A stretch of DNA of 64,000 bases from Triplophysa rosa (Eukaryota > Chordata > Actinopteri > Cypriniformes > Nemacheilidae), in NCBI RefSeq assembly GCF_024868665.1, contig NC_079895.1:9876569-9940568 (forward strand). Reading direction: 5' to 3'. The position numbers and the translations under genes are program-made. Shown in pieces: positions 44,626 to 56,863 of the stretch. Below the pieces are notes generated by a model. That model made no database searches and was not told the DNA's origin. It worked only from the letters and a program-made list of their open reading frames with translations. The first letter of the stretch is position 1. The number at the start of each line of letters is the position of its first letter.

Positions 44626-47600
44626 CTTATCGTTGCAAATCAGGGAAATTTAAGTAGGTTACACACCTTACTGTTTTTATGTAGGCTACTTGCCAGATTT
44701 TAAAAAAGTTGCGATTTGTACCTATAAGGCAACCTTTTCATGTCTTCATTTGAGGTATCTATTTTGCAACAAATAATGGCCTAATAAGCGTATACACCGT
44801 CCCTGTTTTATTAACTAGCATAAACCGTATTGCTATTCTAGATTGAAGATGAAACATGTTCAGTTACAGTTCTCCCTACGGTTCAAAGCACCAACAATTA
44901 AACGTGGCGTTTCCACTCCAGCAATTCTAGGAATCGTCCGCGATTCTTTGTTTGAACCCTTGAGCCGGTGAAATTAATCTCGAGCAAAAACAAGAACACT
45001 TTTTACAGTCAGTGAACTGAGGTTTATTTAAGCTTCATCACTTTGGCCGGATCGTGCAGCTCTTTGTGGACGGTAGCCGCCAGGCTCCACAGTGTTTAGA
45101 TGAACAAGCCCTGAATCACATTTTACAGCTCGCAGCTCCTGTGACAGACTGCTAATCAATCTGACAGGATGTTGTCAATGTTTCTCCTCTAAAATGCTCA
45201 CTGGCTCACCCTCCAGTCCCTTAAACAAAACTAATAGGTTGTGATGTTGGCTCTACGATTTCGAGTCTAATTGATGTACATTTTGCAGATCTTACCAGAA
45301 CTGTAGCCGCTGACATCCGGCACGGGACATCCGCTCTTCTGACACCGGGTCAGGATTCACGCGCACGCGTGATTATCAGACTGGCACTCATTAGGGAGCA
45401 TCTTGCCTGTCGCCTTGCTTTGAGGAGCGCCATGAATTACAGCCATACCCTCCCCGGCATTTTAAAAAGGCATGTTGTCATACGATATGCCGCCACCAGC
45501 CTCGATGTCCACCTCTGCCTCGCAATATGATTAATCGTTCGCGATGGGCAAGTAGAGGCCACCGATGCCAGCTGTTGGTCTGGGTTTGTTAAATTAATAT
45601 CATGGCCATATTCCGCCATCCCTGCCCTGTCATTCACAAGTCCTTGAGACATGAAACAAGTTTAGACATTTGTTCAGGTTTTTTTCATGATGTTATTGTA
45701 TTTCCTTTATGTAATCTACGTTTCTGCATTAAATAAAGTACAATTAAATTGACTTGACAAATCATTTATATTTTTACCAAACCTTTTAAATGTTGACTTG
45801 ACCAGTCATTTATATAACCTTTTAAATGTTTACATGACCTTACTTCATTAAATAATCACAACTGTTCAACATTTAAAATATTAAGTTGAAATGACTTACA
45901 AAGCCAATTTTTGTACTTAAAAATTTAAGGCAAAAATATATTAAGATTTTTATTAAAATAGTTTATTAGTAGTTTGTGTTAACTAATGTAGTAGTGTAGA
46001 AGAGACTGTTACTGCAGCCTATAGTTTTTCTAATTATTTTTCATTTTCTCTGTTTCACTTCATCTTATTTGGAAAAAATGGTGCACTGAGATGGAAATGT
46101 ATTAACTGGCATCAGTTAATGTGCTCATTATTCATTTTTGGTGAGCATGAAAAATGATTTAAAGAGGTCTGAAATTGCAACTGTAAAGCCTGATTGCACC
46201 GAGCCAAACTTGTTCATTTTATCCTTTAGAGGTGCAGAAGGGTGTAAGCTGCTCTCTGGACAGGGTATACAGTAACAGCTGTGCTCCTCTCACAAGGGGG
46301 GCGGCCACTCGGCCGGGCTGCGGGCCACTCGGAACAGATGGAAAAATACATCAGAGCTCGCTCACTGTTATTAAAACACACAATATCCTCTGCTTTTTAG
46401 GGTTTATGGTGGCTGGGGGTTAGGAGGGCGGGTCGGTATTGAATGAAACGGGTGTCAGGTAATTTCTTATCATCTGGTTTTCCAGAAATCAGAGAAGGGG
46501 AAAAAACCTGAGACATTGTATTTGTTTGCATCAGTTTGCAACGGGCTTCTTGTGTTTCATTTTACCTCTCTCTTTCTCTCCCTGCGCCACCCCTCTTTAG
46601 CTCAGTGAGGGCAGCGAGAAGGAAACTGTGCCAGTGGCATATGGCCTGCCACTGCGCTAAACATCCATACTAAAGACAGGTCCATCAGTCACAGCTCTGG
46701 CCGTGTGAGAGGCGAGTATGGGTGCCTGATAGATGGTGTTTAGAGCTTACCTGCTGTTACGACATCACCACTGAAACACTGTGCTCCCCCCAAAAGCCCA
46801 CGTCGACAGTGGAAACTGCAAAGCGTGAAATACCACGTCTGGAAGTGCCCACCGAGCCGGCCGAGTTACGACAAATAATAGATAAGCTATTTAAACCCTC
46901 AGTTAGGGACCCTGGGTCAGAGCCATACACACCAATTAATGCACAACATCTGCCACGGAGGGAACATATAAGGGCAAGCACGTGCGATTCTGGCAATTTA
47001 AGGCAAAATGTTTCCATTGCAAGATTGGACACCAAATTGGTTGGAAGATTGAGTCAAATTGGGCCATTCTTTGCAAAACCTTTCCTGTGTCTATGCCGAA
47101 AGGTTGGTCTTTGTTCTTCCGTGGGCCTGGTGTTTTTCTGCCAAATTTAACAGAAGGCTCTGAGGGTAAAGGGGGTCCAGCCCACCATTGCCTTCTGCTG
47201 CCGAGCAACAACGCAGCAAAGACAATTGCTTAGATCCCCGCTGTCTATGCCACAAAGTGAAAATCCTTTAATTAGACCTTTATATTTTACATCTGACATT
47301 TTTCATCAGAGTTGCTGGATTGTAAAGAAATGAGACTTTTAAGCTTTGAGGGGAATTTATTTTCAGCAGCATCCTAAAAACATCTGACCTGTTTTTTTAA
47401 TTATAATATTCAGAATTACTTTACTTAGCAAAATTTAATAATTGAATATATAAAAAGCCCTTTAAGAAATTCTTTTATCATCAATAGAATAGAACAGTTA
47501 AATAAAAAGACTACTAGACTACACAGAGAATGAACAGAACACAATTCTGCAGTTCTATAATAGGCCACTGGGGGCGGTGGTGTCCAAGAAAATGAACCCC

Positions 47601-50026
47601 CTTGCAAAATCTCTCCTGTGTGGTATGAAAGGCACAAAATCTCTCTCGTTTGATATTGCACAAAAATTCTTATTACTCATTGATGCAGACAAATGTATAA
47701 TTTTTGTGTGATTTCTAACAGAAAAAAATCATCTGAATATTAGGGAAGAATTTCAATTTTTCGATTTACAATTTTAAAGACAAAATAAGCAAAATTAAGT
47801 TAACTTTAGACTACTGGATATTATCATGAATGTATGACTATTTCAATGTATAACAAAATCTAAAACAAAACGAAAAATATAATAAAACTGAACCTCCTAC
47901 TCTGACTCAAACATTCATCTATATCAGAGAGGAAGGATACAAGCAAAGGAAGTGTGTGATATAGTTAACACTATCTAAATAAATAAACTCACCAATGCCA
48001 AGGAGGCATTAGATTTATAAACATTTAAATGGGTCTAATTAATGCCTCACTCACTGTTTTCTTTTTACTAAAAAGGCTAATTATGCAGATGGATAACATC
48101 AAAGAAGGAGCATTTACATGGAAAATCAGAAAGCCTTTACTAAATGAGTATTCTTTCCATCTGTTGGGAGAATATTATAATTCTGTGCCCCTGCATGTTT
48201 GAAGATATAACATGAAATGATGCTTCTGAAATGAGCAAATGAATGATTCCGATTTGATCCCATAATGCTATTTTATATTACATAGCTGGGGAAAATGTGT
48301 TACATTGCTCATAATAATACATTTTTTAAAATAAAAATTAGCTTACAAAAGGAACAATACACAGGCATTGTCAATAACAAACATAAATGTTAAAAATCTT
48401 TCAGAAATTAAAGCAGTTTATGTTCAAATAATTTTATGTAAATGTGAATTTACTTAAATGTGCTCTGACATTTGTTCTTCAAACCCCTGTGAAAGATTTC
48501 CTTGTTTGTTTCTCTGTTCACTTCACTGGCTAATCTCTTCATTAATAAGTCATAATTACAGACATTAGATAACCACAACAGATTCTCCTCCAACTGAAGG
48601 CTAAGCATTGCTAGCCAAGCGCTTAACTACCTCATATCTGCCCCTGTTCCACCCAGTGGAATCCATAGATTGTAAATTAGGTCTGATAATATACTCCACG
48701 CTGCCTGGGCCCCTGCGTCAGAGCAGAGAGAGGCCACAGGGCACATCATCCTCTTGACTTTCCGCGCACCCTTTGTATTTTTTCACTCAACAAAGCGATC
48801 AAGTGGCATATCGCACATGACAGGATGTAAAATACATTCATTTGCATGAATTTAGAGATCGCTTTGACTTTGCTTTATGTGTGTGACTGACCGACGACTC
48901 CATAAAATTCACTTTAGCAGCAGGGGTTCAGAGACCTCGCTAAATACTGCACCAATACTCCTGTCAACAGCCTGTCAATCATCAGAGGGCAAGTGAGTTC
49001 TGTCATTCTATAGAATCTTAAAAGCACCTAAAAATTTAATTACTTTGATTTCAATATATGTTTGTGTGTGCACAAACATTTCAAATAAGTATGTAAAAGT
49101 AAGTATTAAACACCTAGATACACATAATAATGAGTCGTTTGATAGACAGACCTTTAAAACAGAAATGAGACAAATGAAGCGATTCTGTGTTAGAAGGGAT
49201 GTAACCAGAATCAAAGATGTCTGTCTCACAATAAAAGAACAGATCAGTGTCACTCCTTCAGTTGTCTTCGTTTCACAGCCCATTAAATTATTAACAACAG
49301 AGGGAAAACACAAAGGTCCATAGAAAAAGAAAGAAGGGACATAACAATTAAATTGAGGGATTCTCAAAGACGTTGAGGGGCCGAGATACTTTAGTGCTGA
49401 ATTTTCTGCTTAAAAAACTCTGATGAGATGCTGTTTTTATAGAGCATTAAGGACAGGGTAAAATAAAGATGATAGAAGAGATGAAAACAAGAGAATTGTG
49501 AGTACATAGAGGTATGAAAACACAAGAAGATTATATGGTTGTCTGGATGTACAGTATATAAAAAAATATTTTTTAATAAAATATTTTATAGACTTACAAA
49601 CAGAACATCTCTCATTTGTTAGTCACTTTAAAAAAAGCGCCTGCTGAATAAATAAATATAAAATGTAAACATTTACCTTTCTATAGTGTAGCATAGAGTT
49701 ATCAAATTAGTTGAGAAGTCTGGTTCCTATGCACATACAACAAATAGCAATTGTAAAAAAAAACATGATGAATTAAAATATGCTAGAAGTTTGTGAATTT
49801 TTATTCCAAATCATAACAAATCATGTCACATTTTTTTTCAATTCAATTTTAGACACATTAGGCATACATAATATAATTGTTAAAATTAGTTTTCATCTCT
49901 CTTTGAGGAGCACAGTTTTTTGTTTCAATGCTTTAAGTTGTTTCAGTGGCTCTGTGGGCCATTTTTCTGCCTACACTTTTAAGGACTCTCATAACTACAG
50001 TACCAAAGAAACAATATCTACCAGAC

Positions 50027-50040
50027 CCCCCCCCCCCCCC
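50027..50040. repeat. Homopolymer run of C
   Basis: About 14 consecutive C; the length is likely to be variable or miscalled. Confidence 0.9.
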
Positions 50041-51236
50041 ATACACGCACAAATATATGTAAGCAGGCGGGGTTCGGTGTAGCCTATTGATGGGTAAAAT
50101 GATGAAAACAATGTAACACTTCCCATCTTGGGGTGCAGGCAGAAAAAAGGAGGCCTCCCTACCCCTCGGCTCAGCTATATTTTAGAAGCTCAAAGGTGCT
50201 CTGCTCGCCTGGTAGCCCAGTCAGAAGCAAGCGAGCAGGGGCCAGAGGGCTCTTGTTTTCCCTGCATCTCCCAGCCTGATGGACACCACCACCACAGCGC
50301 CGAGCGTGAGAGAGGACGCCAGCGTTATCTTCTGGCACTTCCTGGGGCCTGTGCCGACTCAGCGTGGCGGCAGACTTACTCAACAACCGCACCTTTACAC
50401 CACACTCGCTCACATGGAAACGCAGGCGTGCATCCGCAGAACCTGGACTGCTACTCTGGTCACCGACTGACGACTGCACTCCACAGTCATTTCAACACGA
50501 CTGATGCTAATTAAAGTCTGCCCACAGCATGATTCACAGACCTGAGAACAAAACCCGACAGCAAAATATTATTCACTCTGTGTTGGTTCCTGCGTTTGGC
50601 CTTTCTAATTTGATTATTTTAGGTAAATACTCACCTTGCTGTCAAAACATTCATTTACAGGACATGTAAGGAAATGACGGACGTGTTATGAGCAGGTCTG
50701 GTGAAGTTTTGCAGAGAATCCAGAAGATGGCAACCTATCTCTGATTCACATGTCTGATCATTTGTTTATGTGTTTGTCAAAGCGTCAGTCTGTTTTTTAT
50801 GGTTTATGTTGATACTGTGGAAAAAGATCAGGAATAATGTATGCAATTAATAATGTATGCAAATTATATTGCACAACATGTATTGTCATAGAAAAGTCCC
50901 TTTGGTCTACTTTTTGGAACAGGCCTGTGGGAACGGCATGATTTGACAGCTATTTTAGACAGAATTCAATCTCTACACAGGTGCTAGTGTTACATAAGCC
51001 TTAAAAATGTCTGAATAATATCCAGATCAACAAAGGTTTCAAAATGCTAGAGTAGGAAAAACAAAGCAAAAGTTCAATTGATCCACAGCTGGACACATAC
51101 AGCACGATCACAGTGACTTCAATATTAGGCATGTAAATATTTTGGTATTTGGTAAATTTGTACCTATTTAGTAGATTACTTAATATTGATATAGACAAAA
51201 ATCTTCCTGCATTTTTAGCATATTCAGTCACTGACA

Positions 51237-51511
51237 TAAAGGGGATAGTTTACACTAAAATGAAAATTCTTTCATCAGTTAATCACCCTCATGTCATTCC
51301 AAAACTGTAGGACTTTCTTCTGCAGAACACAAAATAAGATATTTTAAAGAGCATAAGTAACCAAACAACATCAGACCCAATTGACTTTCATTGTGGACAC
51401 AAAACCACGGAGTCATTTCTCAAAATATCTTCTTTTGTGTTCCACAGGTAAAAGAGTTCAGGTTTTAGTAGACACAAAGGTGAATAAATTATGACAAAAA
51501 CTTCTCTTTAA
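51237..51511. repeat. Palindromic MITE family copy 6
   Basis: TAAAGGGGATAGTTTACAC start, AGAACACAAAATAAGATATT on one arm, and its mirror on the other. Confidence 0.85.
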
Positions 51512-53409
51512 CAGGATAAGAATGTGTTGGATACCCCAAGAATTTTATGTTTCGGGATTACTGACCACATAAAAGCCACTCCCTTGTAAACTTGGACTAC
51601 ATTGATTGAACGAATGAATTGAGACTTCGACCAGCCACCTTCATTTTTTCACTAAACCATTTCCAAGCCAAACTCAATAGCTGTAATTGCAAAGAGATTG
51701 CAAGTGTGTATAATTACACTAGATTGGACCATTTATGGCATTCAGGTTCACGTCTAACTAACATATGCTGGTGTTGTGCGCACTCATGTGCACCTAGCTT
51801 TCAAAAATAGGCACAATAATGTATTTACGGCTGACAAAAGGAATGCTCTCTTCACGGTCTTCTTCCGAAGAAAAAAGACATGGAGGATCGAGGCAGAGAT
51901 GGACGGTGGTTTTCTCCACACTACTGAAAAGCCACGTGTGAGCACAGACCAGTGGAAACCCAATGCCATGAGACGTGACCAAATTAGACTGAAGCTTTTC
52001 TCTGCTGGACTCTTTCTGCATCAAGACGCTCTGGATTAAAAGCACGCTGGAGATGCAGCTTGCCAGGAACGGAGTGCTAGAAGAAAAGCGGATCCCATTA
52101 AAATAACCTCAAGGAGGACATGATTGTGAAAAATGGGACTACCAGTTTAGACCACCCATGGTGGTCCAGACTGGTTTATGCTGGTGGACCAAAGTAAAAC
52201 TGGCGAAGAATATGATTCCAACATCCATGAAAGCTCATCTCCATTCAGTAATTGAATGTGCTCATAACACGAAGAAAACATCATCAAGAGTGGCACATTA
52301 CTCTCTGGAGACAAGAGACGACAACCGATGCCGTTCAGGATCAAAAACCTGATCACAAAACGACATTGTATGTCAGATCCAACAGTGTTAAATCATTTGT
52401 GTTCAGAAACATTTACCGAACTTTCGATTGATCAGTCATTCTCATTGGTGCTTTAACTTTTCCTGAGATAAAATGTGCTCATCAAAGCCAGAACACCTCG
52501 GGATCGCGGTACAAACATTATCTCCAGGGCATCTGTACGTGTTTGTGTCCACAGCTGAGAGCGCAGCGCGTCCCGGCCTGGTCCGTAAGTTCTGGCCTGC
52601 GCTGCCACCCCCGGAGTGTCATGTTTGATGCTCGTGGTTTGATCCATCATGTGGTTGGCAGGCTGGCTGACAAACAGACCCGTCCCGTGGGAGAACGTGT
52701 GTGTATATATGTATGTGTGTGTGTGTGTAGGCTCTCCAACAGCTGGGTGGAGGAGCTGAAGAGTGGTGGAGCTTGCAGATGTGAATCTGGAAGCGACAGA
52801 AGGTATCGTCGTACACATATTTGTTTTTTTACCTCTCCTGGAGGAAAAGGAGGCCCTTGATCTGGAGCGGAGCAAAACAGTTAGCTTTTGTTTCAAGAGA
52901 TGAAAACCACTGTCGCTGTGAGGAGGGGTCAGCAAATGAAAGAAGGAGAAGGGGGGGTTTGAAGTCAGGAAACTGAATGTGAAGTTTGGGTGGTCACTCG
53001 CAGCCTGCCATGACCCTTGACCTGGTATACACATGATCAAGGGTGGAAAAGCCAGAGACTCGAAATGCTGTTACACAACTAGAAGTTAGCATGAAAGCCA
53101 CTGCATCAGATGTAGCAAAAGGATTTCACACCTTGTCTATTGATTTCTTGTTTTTATCCCTGCTTTCTAGCTTCTCTCTTTTGGTACGTGACCAGTGAAA
53201 AGAGAAGTTGACTTGTACTGTAAGAGGGAAACTGAGATGCTGAACATTCTCCTAGTCTTTGCTATTTTGCATATGAAACAGTGTTTCGTATGATTTTGAA
53301 ATCCTTCACGAAGGTTGTGGGACCAGAAGCAGTATTCAGTTACTAAAGCAAATCTTTCTCTTCTAGTTATACAGTATACTGCATTTTGGTGAAGCACCAA
53401 TCGTCTACA

Positions 53410-53885
53410 TACAGTCGTGGAAAAAATTAAGAGACCATTCTAAATTTTCATTTAATCAGCATTTCTAGATGCATTGTGGCCATTTCAATCCTGTGTCTGT
53501 TGAATTTGAACAAAATCATCCAACAGCAATGTGAAAGACTCACAGCATGACAAGACACAGGAAAACCGTGATAAAAAAAATATTTTTCTGAAAACATGTC
53601 TACACATATTACTGTTGTAAAAAAGTGAAAAACTTATTGTCTTTGCAGTATTTGAGGTCTGAAAAAATACAGCATCTTTTCTGTATTTTCACCTGTTTCT
53701 CCAGTTTTAATTTTCTCCAAATAAATGCAAATAGAAACAATGTTTTATTTGGGAGAAATATTGTTAATAGGTCACAGAATGAAATAAAAATGATGATTTT
53801 ACCAAAACACATACCTAGAAGTAGTACATTTAGAAAAACTGAAAACAATTTTGAAATGGCCTCTTAATTATTTCCGCGGTGTACA
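53410..53885. repeat. Dispersed repeat, copy C
   Basis: It starts ACAGTCGTGGAAAAAATTAA and ends near CTCTTAATTATTTCCGCGGT, so the ends are inverted. The interior has AGCATTTCTAGATGC and GACAAGACACAGG. Confidence 0.75.
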
Positions 53886-54615
53886 TAAATAAATCTTGTG
53901 CTGGATTATAGATGATTCTTTTTATTACATGCATATGTAAAATTTCCAAAGAGGACACTTCATAAAATATTTAATTTACATAAAATACTCAAACAACTGC
54001 ATAACGTCGTCAAATCCCCCTGGTGTCTTTTGCAATAAGAATGATTTACTAAAGAAATGCAAATCAGATCCGGTTATGAATGGTATTTCGGAGGATGCAG
54101 CAAACTACAGTAGTATAATCTGATATACTTTAGGACAGTACAGCATCACTCCAACTCTACAATCTAGGAAGCTGAACTGGGTCTTTCATCAACTGATGAA
54201 AAACAGCTCCCATGATCAATAGATAATGTATACAAATATCTCTTTTAATTAAAAAGCTGTTAATTGTGCCAGGCATATAGTGCAGCGGGTTGTGAATCTA
54301 TAATGAACCTAATATACATAGAATTAAGGCATGTCTGCACTGAAAAGAATCACAATGACTTCATTTAAATACGCAGCTTTTCATAATTTTTTGGATTTTT
54401 GGATTCAAAGCATAAATATTATGTATAGAAATACAGTGTATAAAAAAACATGTAGTGACTTTGGCCAGCTGTGGGATTTGTTTACAGCCTTACAAAATGT
54501 AGTTTGGCAGTATAGTGATAGTATGAAAGTGACATTATAAAAAATACAGCATATACTGTATATCAAGGTACCGATGTACGATCATCTTCATGGCACTTCA
54601 AGCTCTTTTCATTTC

Positions 54616-54861
54616 TTAAAGGGATAGTTCACCCAAAAATAAAAATTCCATCATTTATTCACCGTCATATCACTCAGACCTCTATATGACTCTTTTTTTA
54701 GTGGAACACAAGTCGTCGTCTTAGTGATTCTATACAACAGAAGTCAAGGGCTATAGTGTTATTGGTTACCAACGTTTCTTTAAAATCTTCTTTTGTGTTC
54801 TGTAGAAAGAAAGAAATTCATACAGGTTTGGATTTTTTTTTTGACTGAACTAGCCCTTTAA
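54616..54861. repeat. Palindromic MITE family copy 7
   Basis: TTAAAGGGATAGTTCACCC start is intact; the right end CTGAACTAGCCCTTTAA. The centre is degenerated. Confidence 0.85.
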
Positions 54862-56237
54862 CTTTCACACATACACCCTAGCACTTTTCAAGCATGCCGT
54901 ATATTCTGTGATTACACGTGCCCACAAGTGCTTCTGTTAAAAATGTGCACACCAGCAGCCGGAGCGGTGGCAGCCCGTTAGCATTCTGCCTTGACGACTC
55001 CATCAGTCCAGTCTCAAGGTAGCTGTCAATCAGAATGCATCATTTAATTCACCAGTACTCCAAGGACTTTTCCTCCTGCAAAGCCCATGACAGCACAGCT
55101 ACGGCTCTATTCGCTGATGTGCACAGTTGTATTTGCAACGTTGTGATAATTAGAGCGAGCGAGAAAGAGAGACAATGGGTGAAGGCAGAAAAAAAGCAAC
55201 AAGTCTGAAGACGGTTCGACAGCGGCTTTCCATGCTCTTCGAAGGGACCTGAATTCATTCGCAGCTCGCTCTAATTAGATTAATGGTGTTGTGGCATACA
55301 AAGCGGGCCCACTTCACATTAGATGGCATACGAATTAAGACAAACACTTATTTCAGTTCCAGGCAGAGAAAAGCAGTGGCCAGGATAGTTAGCGTAGGCC
55401 TTCATGGTGCAATGAGATGTTAATTGTCGGCCATTACCTCTAAACTGCTTGCTTGTTGTATTAATCACGGTGCTAATTGATGCAGAGATAGAAATGTAGC
55501 CACGGGCAAGAACGTGGAGGAGAGAGAGTTGCAGATAGTATATTTATCGAGTGAACCATATGGAGATGGCGTGGCTTTGAAAAGCCCTCAACAAATTCTG
55601 CGCCGGTGAAGTATTAATTTTTTTTTTAACATTTTTTTTTAATTTAAGAGAAAGACACTTCAAAAGATTGGTGAAGCATGAATACCAGATGCAGTGTGTA
55701 TGTGTGTGTGTATGTGCACAATAGTTAACATGCAGTAGTTGTTTACAACAGAGAAATGAAAGAAACAAAAAGCAGTCTGTGGTTATCATATAACATTCTT
55801 CACAAAATTTAATCAAAGACATTTAATTGCAGCAGTAACAGCAGTTGTCATGGGTGTGATATGTCATATTTCATCTCAAACTATTTCAAATAAAAAATTT
55901 CTAAACGTTGTACACTTAGACTGCAAATTAATTGCTAAACAACATGAAATATATTATCACTGCACAGTACATGTCTCATTTCAGGGCTATTCAAATTGCA
56001 AGCAACCTTTCATGCATGAACTATGATAACCTCATTGAGGAGTTTGATGTTTTTTGGGTGTTTTGTATTTACCTTTAGGGAACATGTAAAATGAGATTTG
56101 AACCTTCTTTACACCTATTTAAAAAATCAGATGTCCACAGTATGCAGTTAGTTTTTGTTGTAATACTTTAGTTGTCTACTGTAGTGATCTCTTTGAATGA
56201 AAGGGGAAAAAATCAAAATATGATATAAAAAACTTAC

Positions 56238-56578
56238 AATGGTCACCAGACAAGGTTCACATGGTCCACAATGAAAATCTGGCACTCCAATGTAATATAA
56301 ACCTGCAAAAAAAGAAGTTGTAGAATTTTGAGAAATGTAAAAAAAGCATTAAATTAAATAAGAATTGTTGAAGGTAAACAAGAGCTCACAATAAGCCATA
56401 AAATCATAACTTTAGCAAGCTGTTGCAAGATGTACACGTACAAGAGAACAGAGGCAGATTTGTCAGTGGAACAGAGGGGACACCAGCGGTTCCCCCACAT
56501 TTGGGACGTGGGATCCAGCACCTCTGTGACTCCCTCCTGTCCTCCTGTATTCACTAAAAGCTTGAATGAAGACATTTT
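56238..56578 (-). other. Two exon-like open segments, unidentified
   Basis: Segment A (56578-56438) lies between a CTCTAG acceptor and a GTGTAC donor and is open for 47 codons, with TGGQEGVTEVLDPTSQMWGN and a C-x-x-C pair. Segment B (56302-56238) has a strong TTTTTTTGCAG acceptor and GTAAGT donor and is open in one frame only, YYIGVPDFHCGPCEPCLVTI. Their phases do not join directly (A ends in phase 0, B needs one leading base), so they may be non-adjacent exons or chance. I do not recognise the protein. Confidence 0.25.
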
Positions 56579-56863
56579 CTAGAGAAATACTAAACATCTA
56601 TAAAGAAAAGAGGCAATATTAATCATGGAAAAACATTAATGTTGGGCAAAGTTGAAATCTATACAGTAAAAGGTCTTACTGGACATTGGACTTCAGATAA
56701 TTAAAAAGAAGCAATTCAGCAAGTCTGACCCGGTCAGCACGCTCGTATTTCGTTTTCTACGATTCTAAAAATTTTCAAGTGGGCTATCTAAAACATTGCT
56801 GCCTCATACTTCGGTGAAAGTGAGAAATAAAGCGTACTGGTGTGTCATAATCAATTTAAAGCA

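Noticed and set aside
46722..47150. 142-codon plus-strand open frame
   Set aside because: No recognisable domain, no splice or promoter context, and the opposite strand is also open.
50128..50514. 128-codon plus-strand open frame with HHHHSAERERG
   Set aside because: Composition-driven, overlapped by an open frame on the other strand, no known domain.
52453..53040. 195-codon minus-strand open frame
   Set aside because: Low-complexity (HTHTYIYTHT) from a GT-rich tract, no family resemblance.
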